From Luteibacter aegosomatissinici (GTDB lineage Bacteria > Pseudomonadota > Gammaproteobacteria > Xanthomonadales > Rhodanobacteraceae): DNA of 64,000 nt. Each line of letters opens with the position of its first letter. Position 1 is the first letter of the stretch. A program made the position numbers and the translations under genes. The notes below the pieces were generated by a model. That model had not been told where the DNA came from and ran no database searches. It saw only the letters and a program-made list of their open reading frames with translations. The DNA lies in contig NZ_CP095742.1 in assembly GCF_023078495.1 (NCBI RefSeq), positions 2,914,001 through 2,978,000 of the forward strand, given 5' to 3'. Positions 27,614-36,782 of this stretch are shown piece by piece.

Positions 27614-27919
27614 TTACCTCTCGCGGTATTTTTTACAGATGCGGTCGTAATCGGCGTGCGTCACGATGTGCTTGATGAGCACCCATCCTGTTCGGAAATC
27701 AATAAAGGCAATAAGCCTCAGGTTGTTCCCGCCGATGTCGATGACCCACCAGCGATCCTCATACTTGAAGTTGTCCAAAGAGCCAAAGATCTTCTTCAAC
27801 TCTGTTGGCAAGGCGACTTCTGCCGCGTCAAGCAGACGGTAGGTGCGCATCAGCGCATCGGCATCGTTGGGGTAGTTCGTGGCGGCTTCGGTGAAAGGCC
27901 TCTTGGAGATGACGTGCAT
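27614..27919 (-). CDS. higB: HigB-type mRNA interferase toxin (101 aa)
   Basis: The protein matches the HigB_toxin family: MHVISKRPFTEAATNYPND, then LRLIAFIDFRTGWVLIKHI and the terminal VTHADYDRICKKY motif with the conserved His-Tyr-Asp. Members act as translation-dependent RNases on mRNA. Length is normal. Gene order toxin first, antitoxin second, is the HigBA arrangement. The promoter is at 27942-27970, immediately upstream. Confidence 0.93.
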   Translation of the reverse strand: MHVISKRPFTEAATNYPNDADALMRTYRLLDAAEVALPTELKKIFGSLDNFKYEDRWWVIDIGGNNLRLIAFIDFRTGWVLIKHIVTHADYDRICKKYRER

Positions 27920-27941
27920 GGGTTGATCCAGTTATGCGCAC

Positions 27942-27970
27942 AACATAGTTGAAAGTTTACTTTTTGTCAA
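27942..27970 (-). promoter_or_regulatory. higBA promoter with overlapping palindrome
   Basis: On the minus strand TTGACA (27965-27970) and TATGTT (27942-27947) are 17 bases apart, 22 bases ahead of the HigB start. The -10 box sits inside CAAC-TAT-GTTG (27941-27951), a short palindrome, a likely HigA operator for autorepression. Confidence 0.8.
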
Positions 27971-28086
27971 CCTCACCGCCCTGCCTCCTCACGTCCCCTG
28001 GCGTCTTACGGCCCACATCCGCGCGCATCAGCCACGGTCTTGACCACTGGGCCATTTCTGCCAGGGTGGAGGTCCCGGATGCACCC

Positions 28087-28689
28087 ATGGATTTCAACGT
28101 TCCCGAGGCCAACACCGCCGCCCGTTTTGCCGCGCTTGAGCTGACCCTTGAAGGCACCCTCGCTTACTTGCCCAGCGGCGTGGTGTCCCGCTACCGGCTG
28201 CTGTCTGACGGACATCCTTACTCCTTGCCCGGCGGAACATCCTTTTCCACCGCCGCCGAACTCGAGGCAGCCTTCGACCGCCACCTGCCCACGTTCCGGC
28301 TGCATGCGGCGTGCTGCCACCAGCTGATGCTGTGCTATTTCGATGATGCGGCAGCGCGCAACGCCATCGATGAATGGCTGGCGGCCGATGCGCTCCCTGC
28401 CCTCAAACCGGCGAAGGCAGGGTTTCCCTGGACGAGTGCCCACCAGCACCCGGGAAGAAAGGGGATGGGATATCTCAACACCTTCGGCCCGCCCTGGACG
28501 GGAATAAACGACGCGCAAATGGCGCAGCCGGCGTGGGCAGTGGACGAGGCGTCGTTTGCCCGGTTCGACCCGGCGCGCCCCCGCGTCTACCTCGATGCAC
28601 TGCGCGCCTTGCTCGACCACGGGGAGCCGTTGTGGCTTGCCGAGCACATGCCCGTCGCACTGGCCTCCCAAACACGCCGCCGACTGTGA
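28087..28689 (+). CDS. hypothetical protein (200 aa)
   Basis: The ATG at 28087 (MDFNVPEANTAARFAALELT) is chosen because the upstream part of the frame overlaps the higBA promoter and is not protein-like; the ribosome site is weak (GGA). The protein is soluble and helical with segments LAYLPSGVVSRYRLLSDGHP, AACCHQLMLCYFDDAAARNA and FGPPWTGINDAQMAQPAW. It is followed 259 bases later by the tyrosine recombinase on the same strand. No family recognised. Confidence 0.65.
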   Translation: MDFNVPEANTAARFAALELTLEGTLAYLPSGVVSRYRLLSDGHPYSLPGGTSFSTAAELEAAFDRHLPTFRLHAACCHQLMLCYFDDAAARNAIDEWLAADALPALKPAKAGFPWTSAHQHPGRKGMGYLNTFGPPWTGINDAQMAQPAWAVDEASFARFDPARPRVYLDALRALLDHGEPLWLAEHMPVALASQTRRRL

Positions 28690-28798
28690 CGGATTCAAAA
28701 AAGGTTTGAACCCGGATTGGCCCGTGCCGCAAAACTGTTCTAAGTCGATGACGGGCCACGGATCATTTTTTGTGGTTTGCCCGTTGCCCTGTGATGTC

Positions 28799-28818
28799 TC
28801 CCGCGTTACTTCCCGCGT
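28799..28818 (+). repeat. 8-bp direct repeat upstream of the recombinase gene
   Basis: TCCCGCGT occurs twice, spaced by TACT, about 130 bases before the recombinase start. It could be part of an arm-type or core site for the recombinase, or chance. Core attachment sites cannot be found without the flanking replicon. Confidence 0.2.
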
Positions 28819-28947
28819 CTTAACGACCAGTCGCCCATCCCCCTCTTGACGTCGCCTCAAACCCCGCTTTGATGAAAGGGCAAGACGCAACACCGCAGTC
28901 CCCCACACCCTGCCCTGCAGGTCCCTTGCATCAACCGGAGAACCACC

Positions 28948-30582
28948 ATGACCCAGCAACGCCGCGGCTCGCTCCGCGTTCCAGGTGGACGCAATGTCAT
29001 CGCCGATTCCCGCACCACCCTCGACGCCCCCCTCCACCCCATCGCCCAGGCCGTCGAAGACAGCCTGCTTGCCAGCACCAACGCCAAAGCCAAGACCCGC
29101 CGACGCGTGGTCGTCATCAACGAGGGGGTGAAGATCCCGTTCCAGACGACGAAGACCGATGCGGAGATCGAAGCGCATTTCGCTCCGAAGGACGACACCG
29201 GTGACGACACCGACGACAACACCCCGCCTGGTCACGCAAACCGAGGCGAGAACCCGTTCGAGTCGGCCGTCAGCCGTGCGGTCGCCGCCCAGCTCGCCCT
29301 CCTTGGCGTCACCCTGCCCCGCGTGTCGCCCATCACCGCCCCGCAGCCCATGAAAGCCCTGCACGGGTACCCAGCGGCCCGGCGCACCAACCAGCACCTC
29401 AAACTGGCCACCGAGATCGACTGGGGGGAGCCACAGGACGGGAACGCCTTGTTGTCGACCCGGATTGGGCGCTACATGCGCCATATCCACAGCAAGGAAC
29501 TGACCTATGCCTACGTCAAGGAGCACGAATCGGCCTTCCGCATCCTTACCGAGGTCCTCGGTGACAAGGCAACCGGGGAAGTGTCGGTTACCGACATGGA
29601 CGAGGTCCTTGACGCCATCGCGGGGCTTCCGAAGCACTATTCCAAGGTCGAGGAGTTCCGGGATCTCTCCATTCCGCAGATCGTATGGAAGGCCCGGCAG
29701 CTCAACGTCGGCCCCCGGATGCTCAACAGCCAGCAACGACTCGTCACGGTGCTCCGCACGTTTTTCATCTGGCTGGAGACCCGGGGTGAGGTGCGGCCGG
29801 GCCTGCTCCTTGGCGTGCGTCTGTTTCATCAGGGCAAGGATTTCGGCGGACAGCGCGACTGGTTTGATCCGGCCGAAATCCGGTTGATGTTCGACGTTAA
29901 AAAAGAGGCGGCCTTCTTTGTGCCCTGGCAAACCTGGGGGCTTCGCCTTGCGCTGTTTGCCGGCATGCGCCAGCTTGAAATCGCCCAGCTACGGGTTGAC
30001 GACATCCAGAACGTCGAAGGCATCTGGTGCATTGATATCTCGCCCGACAAGAGCACCGGCAAGCGGGTGAAGAACCAGGCGTCCCGGCGCAAGATTCCCA
30101 TCCACGACCGGCTTATCAATGCGGGATTTCTCGACTACGTCAACCAGGCGCGGGCGGCCGGTGTGCAGCGTTTGTTCCCCGACCTCAAACCGGGCAAGCA
30201 GTCGTGTTCGAAGAAGATGAGTTGCTGGTTTTCGGTTTTCATCCGCAAGCACTGTGGCATTGAGTCAAAGGCCAAGACCTTCCACAGCCTGCGGCATACA
30301 TTTGCGACGCTTGCGGACCGGTCGGAGATTCGCGATGAGCACATCATGAAGCTCCTCGGGCATGACTGGGGCAAAAGCATCCTGCGCCGCACCTACACGC
30401 AGGAGCTCGACCTTCGCGAAAAGCACCACCAGCTCCACCGCATCCAGTTCCCTGATGTGAAAATGACGCCGCACGCCCCATCGAGGTATGAGCGCTATTT
30501 CCGCATCGCCTACGCTGACCAGACACGGCAGACGAGGCTCGACGCGGTCTTCGGCCACAGTCCGCGGAAACGTGCCCGGTGA
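28948..30582 (+). CDS. tyrosine-type site-specific recombinase/integrase (544 aa)
   Basis: The C-terminal 220 residues hold the catalytic set: Arg341 in FAGMRQLEIAQLRVDDI, His446 and Arg449 in HSLRHTFATLADRSEIRD, His472 in GHDWGKSILR and Tyr483 in RRTYTQEL. The N-terminal 300 residues include a SAM-like core-binding region (YVKEHESAFRILTEVLG) and a long polar leader, so it is longer than typical phage integrases. GGAG precedes the ATG. No tRNA lies nearby to serve as target. The terminator at 30609 ends its transcript. It would integrate or resolve the element in which it sits. Confidence 0.93.
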   Translation: MTQQRRGSLRVPGGRNVIADSRTTLDAPLHPIAQAVEDSLLASTNAKAKTRRRVVVINEGVKIPFQTTKTDAEIEAHFAPKDDTGDDTDDNTPPGHANRGENPFESAVSRAVAAQLALLGVTLPRVSPITAPQPMKALHGYPAARRTNQHLKLATEIDWGEPQDGNALLSTRIGRYMRHIHSKELTYAYVKEHESAFRILTEVLGDKATGEVSVTDMDEVLDAIAGLPKHYSKVEEFRDLSIPQIVWKARQLNVGPRMLNSQQRLVTVLRTFFIWLETRGEVRPGLLLGVRLFHQGKDFGGQRDWFDPAEIRLMFDVKKEAAFFVPWQTWGLRLALFAGMRQLEIAQLRVDDIQNVEGIWCIDISPDKSTGKRVKNQASRRKIPIHDRLINAGFLDYVNQARAAGVQRLFPDLKPGKQSCSKKMSCWFSVFIRKHCGIESKAKTFHSLRHTFATLADRSEIRDEHIMKLLGHDWGKSILRRTYTQELDLREKHHQLHRIQFPDVKMTPHAPSRYERYFRIAYADQTRQTRLDAVFGHSPRKRAR

Positions 30583-30608
30583 CGGAGGCCACAGCGATGT
30601 GCAGTCCA

Positions 30609-30638
30609 AGCCGCACCCATCATGGGTGCGGCTTTTTT
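30609..30638 (+). terminator. intrinsic terminator after the recombinase
   Basis: The 10-base stem AGCCGCACCC pairs perfectly with GGGTGCGGCT across the loop ATCAT and is followed by five Ts. It lies 27 bases after the recombinase stop and faces the convergent RHS gene. Confidence 0.9.
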
Positions 30639-30705
30639 GCCCGTCGGGCAGAGCGGTGAGAGCCGCGTCGGCAAGCGCCCAAGAACACGCCTGAACGCAT
30701 TGTCT

Positions 30706-33700
30706 TCACCCCGTGATTTCTGCCGACCAGGCTGAGCAGCCCTGGGCATTGCAGGCGCGCAGTCGATAGGTATTGTGCAAGTCGTAGGGGAAGACACCCG
30801 CCTCGACGCGATACGAAAGATCCCCGCCGCTGTATATCGTTTTGTTCAGCTGGATGTTGAGGATCTCGTACCGCGTGGCGTTCGGCGTGGCGTACCAGGA
30901 CAACGTATAGCGTTGGGACTTGCCGACAATAGTCTCCTCCATATGGATTCCGCCCGGGATCGCCGGGATGAGAGTCACGGTAACGGATGCGGTGCCACTG
31001 AAGGGCCCACACCCGCCTGCATTGCATCCTTGGACGCGGTAACCGTACGTGCCATTGCCCTTGCCGCAGATGCCGAGCGCACCGGAGCCGTTGTTGCCAA
31101 TCGTCGCGAAGCCGCCGCCATTGACCTGTTCCTGCATCACATACGACGTCGCACCCGCTACCCCACTCCAATTGACCGTATAGCACCCGTCGCTGCTCGA
31201 CCCTGGCACGGAGATCCCGGGCGCCTGCGCCGGCGGCATGGTGACCGACAATGCTGCGGCGGGACTGCTGGGTCCGCAGTAGGTCCCGTCCGTGCTGTTG
31301 CAGGCCCTGACCCTGAACCAGTAGGTGCCCGTTGTACTTACCGACTGCGTCGTGGATGTTGCCGCCCCGTAAAACACGTCTGAGTAATTGGCGCCATCCG
31401 TGCTCCTGCCGACCGCATAAGTCTGGCCATAGCTTACCGCCGGCCAGCCGATGGCAATGGACCCGGTACTCGGGCTTTGCACGGTGATGGACCCCGGGGC
31501 AGCCGGTGTGTGCCGCACCGTAACGGCATTGGTCTGCGTCGGCACGCTGCACCCATTGGGATTGCAGGCTTTGACTCGGAAGACATAGCCGCCCTCCACG
31601 GCCACCGCAAAAGACACCGTCGTTGCGGCACCGGAATAGACCTGAGGCCAGTTCTCCCCGTTCCATGACCGCTCAACCGTGTACGACGTGGTGTTGGACG
31701 TCGCCGCCCAAGACACGGTCAGGGTCGACAAGTCACCCGACACCGCGAGCGACGCTGAGGCCGGGGAGGCAGGCGCCGAGACGGATGGCGGCATCGTGTA
31801 CGACCCCGAGCCACTCAGAAGGAGGTTGTCGCCGCCCACCGGAGAGATACCGTGGACATAGAGCACCTTTCCGCCAAGCGCGACCCGTTGCGCTTCGGTG
31901 AAGGCGACTGAATACCGGTAGGCGGTGCCAACGGCGTGGCACTGGGTCTGGAGCTCAACCTGACGCTCGTCATTGGCAACGTTGGCATGGTAGGCGCCCA
32001 CGAAGGCGCCCGATCCCGCCGGGCCGTCTGCGTAGACGTGGATGTCGATGCTTGCAGCGAGTCCCGTACCGCAGGCCCAGCCAGCCAGCACGGCACTGCT
32101 CCCCGAGGTGATCCCGTCGACCGAGCCGATGACGGTTGACGTCGCCCCACGCGAACTGGCCACGAGACGCGTTCCCAGGTACACGTAGTTGGTGGCCTGC
32201 GTGGTGCCGGCGTCGTATTGCCAAAGCAGCTGGCCCGCGGCGTTGTACGCATAATACGTTGTTGCCCCGCCCGTCACCGAGCGTTTGACGCGGCGCCCGG
32301 CTGCGTCATAGACATACGACTCGTGCCCGGTTATGCCGGTTAACCGGTCGGCACCGTCAAAAGTCAGGATGGCTGAATCCTTGCCAGTCGTGTTGCCACG
32401 CGCGTCATACCCGAAGGTATGCAGACGCGAACCATCGATGGCTGTGATGGTCGCCAGCCGATTGGCGGAGTCATACGTGTAGATGCTCTTCGCCGCGCCC
32501 CGCGTAATGGATCGGATGTTGTTGAGGGCGTCGTACTCGTAGCTCTCCGAGCCCCAAGCGTTGCTTGCCGTGGCCGTCGCCAGCCGGTTGAGCTGGTCGT
32601 ATGTCAGCACCTTGGTCCGGCGGGTCGACCCGGACTGGTCGGTCATCCCCGTGATGTTGCCGTTGGCGTCGTAGCCGTAGTCCTCGCTAACGGCGGGCAC
32701 ACCCGCGCGCCCAAAGGTGAAATTGCCGAGCATCTTGCGATCGTTCTGGGCGGCAACGTAGCTCGCCCCGCTGCCTAGACCGAAGGACGCGACATCGCTG
32801 TTTGCCGCGTACAGGACGTTGTTGACGTACGACCCCGCCGCCGTGGGCCGACCCATGGCGTCCGGGGCATAGGCCACTTCTTCGCCGTCGGGATAGATCA
32901 CCTTGCTCAGCGCGCCGCTGGCATCGTAGGCGTAGCGGATGGTCCAGACCCAGCCATCGATGGAGAGCTGCTCGGTCGTGAGCAGCCCGTGGCGGTTGCG
33001 GCCAAACGACCAGCCGACAAGCCCCGAGGTCGACTGTGACTGCACGTTGCCCTGCTTGTCGTAGACATACGAGCTGGAATCCGTGATCCCGGGATAGATA
33101 CTGGTGGTCACCCGGCCGAGTTCGTCGTACTGGTGCGTGGTCCGTGCGGTCGTGGGCACCTGGTCCAGGCCACAGCCGGTGCCCGTCACGCCAACGCCCG
33201 ATGCGCTCCAGTCAACGTTGCCCGCAGCATCATAGGCAACGACGTTGCTACCGACCTCGGGCTCTTGTGTGCGGCAGACGCGGTGATTGGCGTCGTAGTA
33301 GATGTCCTTGCGGATGCCTCCCTGCGACAGCCACCGGGGCTGCCCGTAGGTGTCGCGCTTGACGAGCTGCGTGAGGCCTTCCGGCGCATCGATTTCGACC
33401 GCGTTGTCATAAGTCGGCTCGTCGAAGGACTGGTACGCGGTTGTGGTCGCGACCCGGTTGGGGTCCGTCACCCGCACGCGGCCGCCGCCGAGATAATCGT
33501 GGCTCGTCAGAAACTCGGCGTCCTTTGCCCGCTCCCGCGTGGCGGTCACACGCCCAAGGACGTCGTAGTCGGTATAGACGCCGTCGGTGAAGCTGGGCAC
33601 GTCATGTGCACCGTCGAGCGCATTGGCCCGGAACGTCGTCCGCCCCTTCCAGTCGTAGCGCGTCGCCGTCGACGTGAACAACCCTCCATCGGAGGTACGG

Positions 33701-36051
33701 TACGACTCGGTGAGGACCGGGTGGAACATCGCGTCGAGGTATGTGACTTGGCTGCGGTTTCCCTCGGTCACCGTGTGTCGCCAGTGCCGTCCGGAAAGTC
33801 CCCGCTCGCCCTGGTCAACCACGGCATAGTTCTCAATACTCGGCGACCAGATTGTCCCGTCTGTGTCCGGCGAGTAGCTGGTCGATGCCAGGCGACCGCC
33901 TGCGTCATAGGTATACGACGTGGTCTGGCCGAGCTGGTCCGTTTCGCTCGACACCTGCCCGAAGCCGTCGACGACAAACGTCCGCCGGCCACCATCCGGA
34001 AACTGGATGGATGTCGGAATGCCGCGGGTATAGCCACCAATCAACGTCGTCTTCTGGCGTGCATCGGTAAACGACGCAAGCTGGCCTTGGTCGAACGTGT
34101 AGCTCATTACGGTCTGACCATACTCTTCGCGCGATTGCATCGTGACGTCGGCGAGGTTGTAGACGTTCCGCGATACGGTCTCCCAGAAAGCCTGTCCGGT
34201 CGGTGATTCACCGGCGGGAACCAGTGTTGCGCGGCTGGCGGGCAGTCCGATGACCCAGTGCGGCAAATCGTCGAGATAGCTGAACTGTTCGTCAACCGAG
34301 TTGGGAATGGCCTCCCCACCCACGCTGAGGGAGATGGTGCTCGAGCGACGCGTCGAGGCCGGCCTTGCAAACGTGTCGAAGGACAACGCCTGCCACGTCC
34401 AGGCGTCTGCCCCTTCGGTGATGGTCCGCCGCGACATCGGCGCTTCACTCGTGGCAAGGTCGACATTGGCGTAAATATTGAAGTTGTAACCGTACTTGGC
34501 AGGCCATGGACCCGACAGTGCATAGACCATCGTCTCAACCCGCACCGGGCTGCCACCGCCGCCTGCGTAGTACTCGGTTGATACGCCCTTGCCTTCCGTC
34601 ACATTCGCGCGGTTGCTGAAGTAATAGCGCGTCAGGTTCTGGCCTGGGTCGACGACGTCCGTATACGACGTAAACGTGCAGCCGCCTGCCTGGCACTGCT
34701 GCCTCCAACTGGCCTGTGCAAGAGGGTAGCTGTAGGACCAGTCTTGTGGGTCGAGCCCTGCACCGGTCACGTGCTTGTTGCGCAAGGCAAGGTTGTTGTA
34801 ATACCGCGGCGAACTCTCATACCCGTTGGCGGTGGGTCCGTTCGCACCGCAGTACTCGAAGACGTCCGACCGCGCGTGTCGTGTGGGGCGTGCCGTAAAC
34901 GTTCCCACAAGGCCGGATGGGGTGGTGACCGTTCCGACCTTGGCGTTGTTCTCGTCCGGTGCAGACGGGTCCAGACAGTGGCCAATGGATGCCGTGCTCT
35001 TGACGTCAAATGTGAGGTCAGCGAGCGAATAACCCCAGGTCGTTCCATCCGGCAGGGTGACCCCGGTCAGGGTCTGGCCTGTGGCGCTCGGCTGATAGCT
35101 GTACGACCACGTGCGCGTCTTGCCGTCGGCAGACACGACAATCTGGGCAATCTGCTTGCCGTCGCCGGTGTATTGGAAATCGACCCGTCGCAGGTCATCG
35201 CCAATGATGCTGCTGATCCGGCCGGCATCGTAGTTGTAGGTCACCCCGCGGCCGAAACGGTCGACAACGCGGGTGGCGAACATGAAGCCTATCTGGCGGC
35301 CGATGATGAAGTAGCGCGCGGGGCGGTAGTAAAGATAGTCCAGTGAGTACTGCGTCCCATCCGGCCCGATGGCAAGAAAGGCCTCGCCGGGCATTCCATT
35401 GGACGTGCCAGGAAGGCACGCGAGCTGCCAGTTGCCCTTGGAGACACCGACAAACGTCCTTGCCATCGACGGTGCCGGCAACCCGTTCGGTGCGCGCGCG
35501 AGCATGTCCTGGCTTTCCTCGCCGGGAATCCGGAGCAGATACCCCTCGTTCCACCACTGATCCGACTCAAGCGGTTCAGAGCCCGGGCGGCCCAGTGTCA
35601 TGGAGGGCGGCTCCCGGAAATTCGTGCAGCGGTCCGTCATCACAATGGAGTTGACCAGCCATCCCTTGTGGGAGTCTCCGTCGGTCAGCGTGTGCTGGTC
35701 GGAGACGACCGTCGAGAGGCGGGGCAGTTCGATGTCCCAGTCGCCGAACGATGCGTTGTCCTTGCGGATATCCGCATCACCGTCGGCCTTGAACGTCCGT
35801 CCGATCTGGATGACCGGCCCGTTGCCGGCAATCTTGATGTCAACCGCCGAGAACGTCAGCGACCCGTCGTGGAGGTCAATTTGCTCGCCGAACGGTGTGT
35901 CGCCAAGCGGTGCGAGCTGGTCGTTGACCCTGACCAGCTTCTTGTACTCGTCTTCCGGATTGGTCGTCTGGGCGTGACTGACCCCGATCGCAGACAGAAG
36001 GAGTAGCCCGAACGCAAGCCGACGGACTAAGGCAATTGGTGTCATTTTCAT
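30706..36051 (-). CDS. secreted RHS-repeat protein with C-terminal fibronectin-type modules (about 1781 aa)
   Basis: A signal peptide (MKMTPIALVRRLAFGLLLLS, cleaved near SHAQ) precedes RHS-type repeats: runs of YxYDxxGR-like units, e.g. SYTYDAGGRLASTSYSP and YDYDANGNITGMTDQSGS. The usual RHS core and toxin tip are absent. From about residue 1400 come at least four fibronectin-type-III-like modules (TVSWAATSNTTSYTVERSW, GYVFRVKACNPNGCSVP, YWFRVRACNSTDGTYCG), ending in a short tail. It is probably a secreted or surface shell or adhesin. I place the start at the second in-frame ATG, at 36051; a TTG lies further up. It follows the smaller RHS-core gene on the same strand. Confidence 0.85.
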   Translation of the reverse strand: MKMTPIALVRRLAFGLLLLSAIGVSHAQTTNPEDEYKKLVRVNDQLAPLGDTPFGEQIDLHDGSLTFSAVDIKIAGNGPVIQIGRTFKADGDADIRKDNASFGDWDIELPRLSTVVSDQHTLTDGDSHKGWLVNSIVMTDRCTNFREPPSMTLGRPGSEPLESDQWWNEGYLLRIPGEESQDMLARAPNGLPAPSMARTFVGVSKGNWQLACLPGTSNGMPGEAFLAIGPDGTQYSLDYLYYRPARYFIIGRQIGFMFATRVVDRFGRGVTYNYDAGRISSIIGDDLRRVDFQYTGDGKQIAQIVVSADGKTRTWSYSYQPSATGQTLTGVTLPDGTTWGYSLADLTFDVKSTASIGHCLDPSAPDENNAKVGTVTTPSGLVGTFTARPTRHARSDVFEYCGANGPTANGYESSPRYYNNLALRNKHVTGAGLDPQDWSYSYPLAQASWRQQCQAGGCTFTSYTDVVDPGQNLTRYYFSNRANVTEGKGVSTEYYAGGGGSPVRVETMVYALSGPWPAKYGYNFNIYANVDLATSEAPMSRRTITEGADAWTWQALSFDTFARPASTRRSSTISLSVGGEAIPNSVDEQFSYLDDLPHWVIGLPASRATLVPAGESPTGQAFWETVSRNVYNLADVTMQSREEYGQTVMSYTFDQGQLASFTDARQKTTLIGGYTRGIPTSIQFPDGGRRTFVVDGFGQVSSETDQLGQTTSYTYDAGGRLASTSYSPDTDGTIWSPSIENYAVVDQGERGLSGRHWRHTVTEGNRSQVTYLDAMFHPVLTESYRTSDGGLFTSTATRYDWKGRTTFRANALDGAHDVPSFTDGVYTDYDVLGRVTATRERAKDAEFLTSHDYLGGGRVRVTDPNRVATTTAYQSFDEPTYDNAVEIDAPEGLTQLVKRDTYGQPRWLSQGGIRKDIYYDANHRVCRTQEPEVGSNVVAYDAAGNVDWSASGVGVTGTGCGLDQVPTTARTTHQYDELGRVTTSIYPGITDSSSYVYDKQGNVQSQSTSGLVGWSFGRNRHGLLTTEQLSIDGWVWTIRYAYDASGALSKVIYPDGEEVAYAPDAMGRPTAAGSYVNNVLYAANSDVASFGLGSGASYVAAQNDRKMLGNFTFGRAGVPAVSEDYGYDANGNITGMTDQSGSTRRTKVLTYDQLNRLATATASNAWGSESYEYDALNNIRSITRGAAKSIYTYDSANRLATITAIDGSRLHTFGYDARGNTTGKDSAILTFDGADRLTGITGHESYVYDAAGRRVKRSVTGGATTYYAYNAAGQLLWQYDAGTTQATNYVYLGTRLVASSRGATSTVIGSVDGITSGSSAVLAGWACGTGLAASIDIHVYADGPAGSGAFVGAYHANVANDERQVELQTQCHAVGTAYRYSVAFTEAQRVALGGKVLYVHGISPVGGDNLLLSGSGSYTMPPSVSAPASPASASLAVSGDLSTLTVSWAATSNTTSYTVERSWNGENWPQVYSGAATTVSFAVAVEGGYVFRVKACNPNGCSVPTQTNAVTVRHTPAAPGSITVQSPSTGSIAIGWPAVSYGQTYAVGRSTDGANYSDVFYGAATSTTQSVSTTGTYWFRVRACNSTDGTYCGPSSPAAALSVTMPPAQAPGISVPGSSSDGCYTVNWSGVAGATSYVMQEQVNGGGFATIGNNGSGALGICGKGNGTYGYRVQGCNAGGCGPFSGTASVTVTLIPAIPGGIHMEETIVGKSQRYTLSWYATPNATRYEILNIQLNKTIYSGGDLSYRVEAGVFPYDLHNTYRLRACNAQGCSAWSAEITG

Positions 36052-36254
36052 GGTCGGCACTGGGCATCCCGCCAAATGTGTCGGTTAAGACCGGGGAAGT
36101 ATCAAAAACTGGCTTACGCAACTGGAAATCACGACAGACAACCGACGATCGACAGCGAGCAGACCGCGCAAATTCGTCGCAAAGCATGATTGTTCTACGA
36201 TCAGCTCGACGTTCCTTCCTGGTCAGGTGCGCGTCGAAGCAAACTGTCTGGATG

Positions 36255-36782
36255 CTACGGTGACGTTCCCGCGCTGTTTACAGGCACTCCGAGCCCTTCC
36301 TCTGCCACGGCACGCGAAGCACTCGCAACAATGGTTCTGAATCGCTCAATGTCGCTGCTCCATCCAGTCACGCTCACAACCGCGTCACCCACCATACCTT
36401 CTGTATCGCAGGCTCCGTGGCTTTGCCTGTACGTGGTCTCCTCACACACCATGACCCATCCGTTGGCCTGCCATGAAGGAGGTGGGACCAGGATGACAAG
36501 ATGCTCAGGACCATTGATGACCTCGAACTCCCTGTAGACGGCCTGACGCTTGGCGGAATTGGACAGATACGGCTGAAGACGGGCCCAGTTCCGGTAGGTC
36601 TGATCGGTGGGAGTCGACGTTACGAGCGCCAGACTCTGGATCTCGCTTGAATCGACGGTGAAGCGCACCATCGACGTTGTGGCTCGGTCATCGACAACCC
36701 CCGGAGGTGCCGAGTCGCATCCTGCTACGAGCAGTCCGCAAAGCAAAATTGCGATACGGGCATTGATTGCTTCGGACGTCAC
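36255..36782 (-). CDS. lipoprotein overlapping RHS-core gene (175 aa)
   Basis: The GTG at 36782 overlaps the stop of the RHS-core gene by a GTGA, so translation is coupled. The start codon is followed by TSEAINARIAILLCGLLVAG and a lipobox VAGC, so the mature N-terminus is a lipidated Cys. The mature part is beta-rich (VRFTVDSSEIQSLALVTST, EHLVILVPPPSWQANGWVMV) with one Cys pair. The coupling and membrane anchoring fit an immunity protein against a toxic tip in its neighbour, but no toxin is recognised there. That link is inference. An ATG frame further upstream is rejected. Confidence 0.75.
   Translation of the reverse strand: MTSEAINARIAILLCGLLVAGCDSAPPGVVDDRATTSMVRFTVDSSEIQSLALVTSTPTDQTYRNWARLQPYLSNSAKRQAVYREFEVINGPEHLVILVPPPSWQANGWVMVCEETTYRQSHGACDTEGMVGDAVVSVTGWSSDIERFRTIVASASRAVAEEGLGVPVNSAGTSP

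Noticed and set aside
28006-29931. 641-aa minus-strand frame
   Set aside because: It is the reverse frame of the 28087 gene and the recombinase, Gly/Arg/Val-rich and with no ribosome site.
33133-34206. 357-aa plus-strand frame
   Set aside because: It is opposite the RHS repeats; it has no ribosome site and an unnatural composition.
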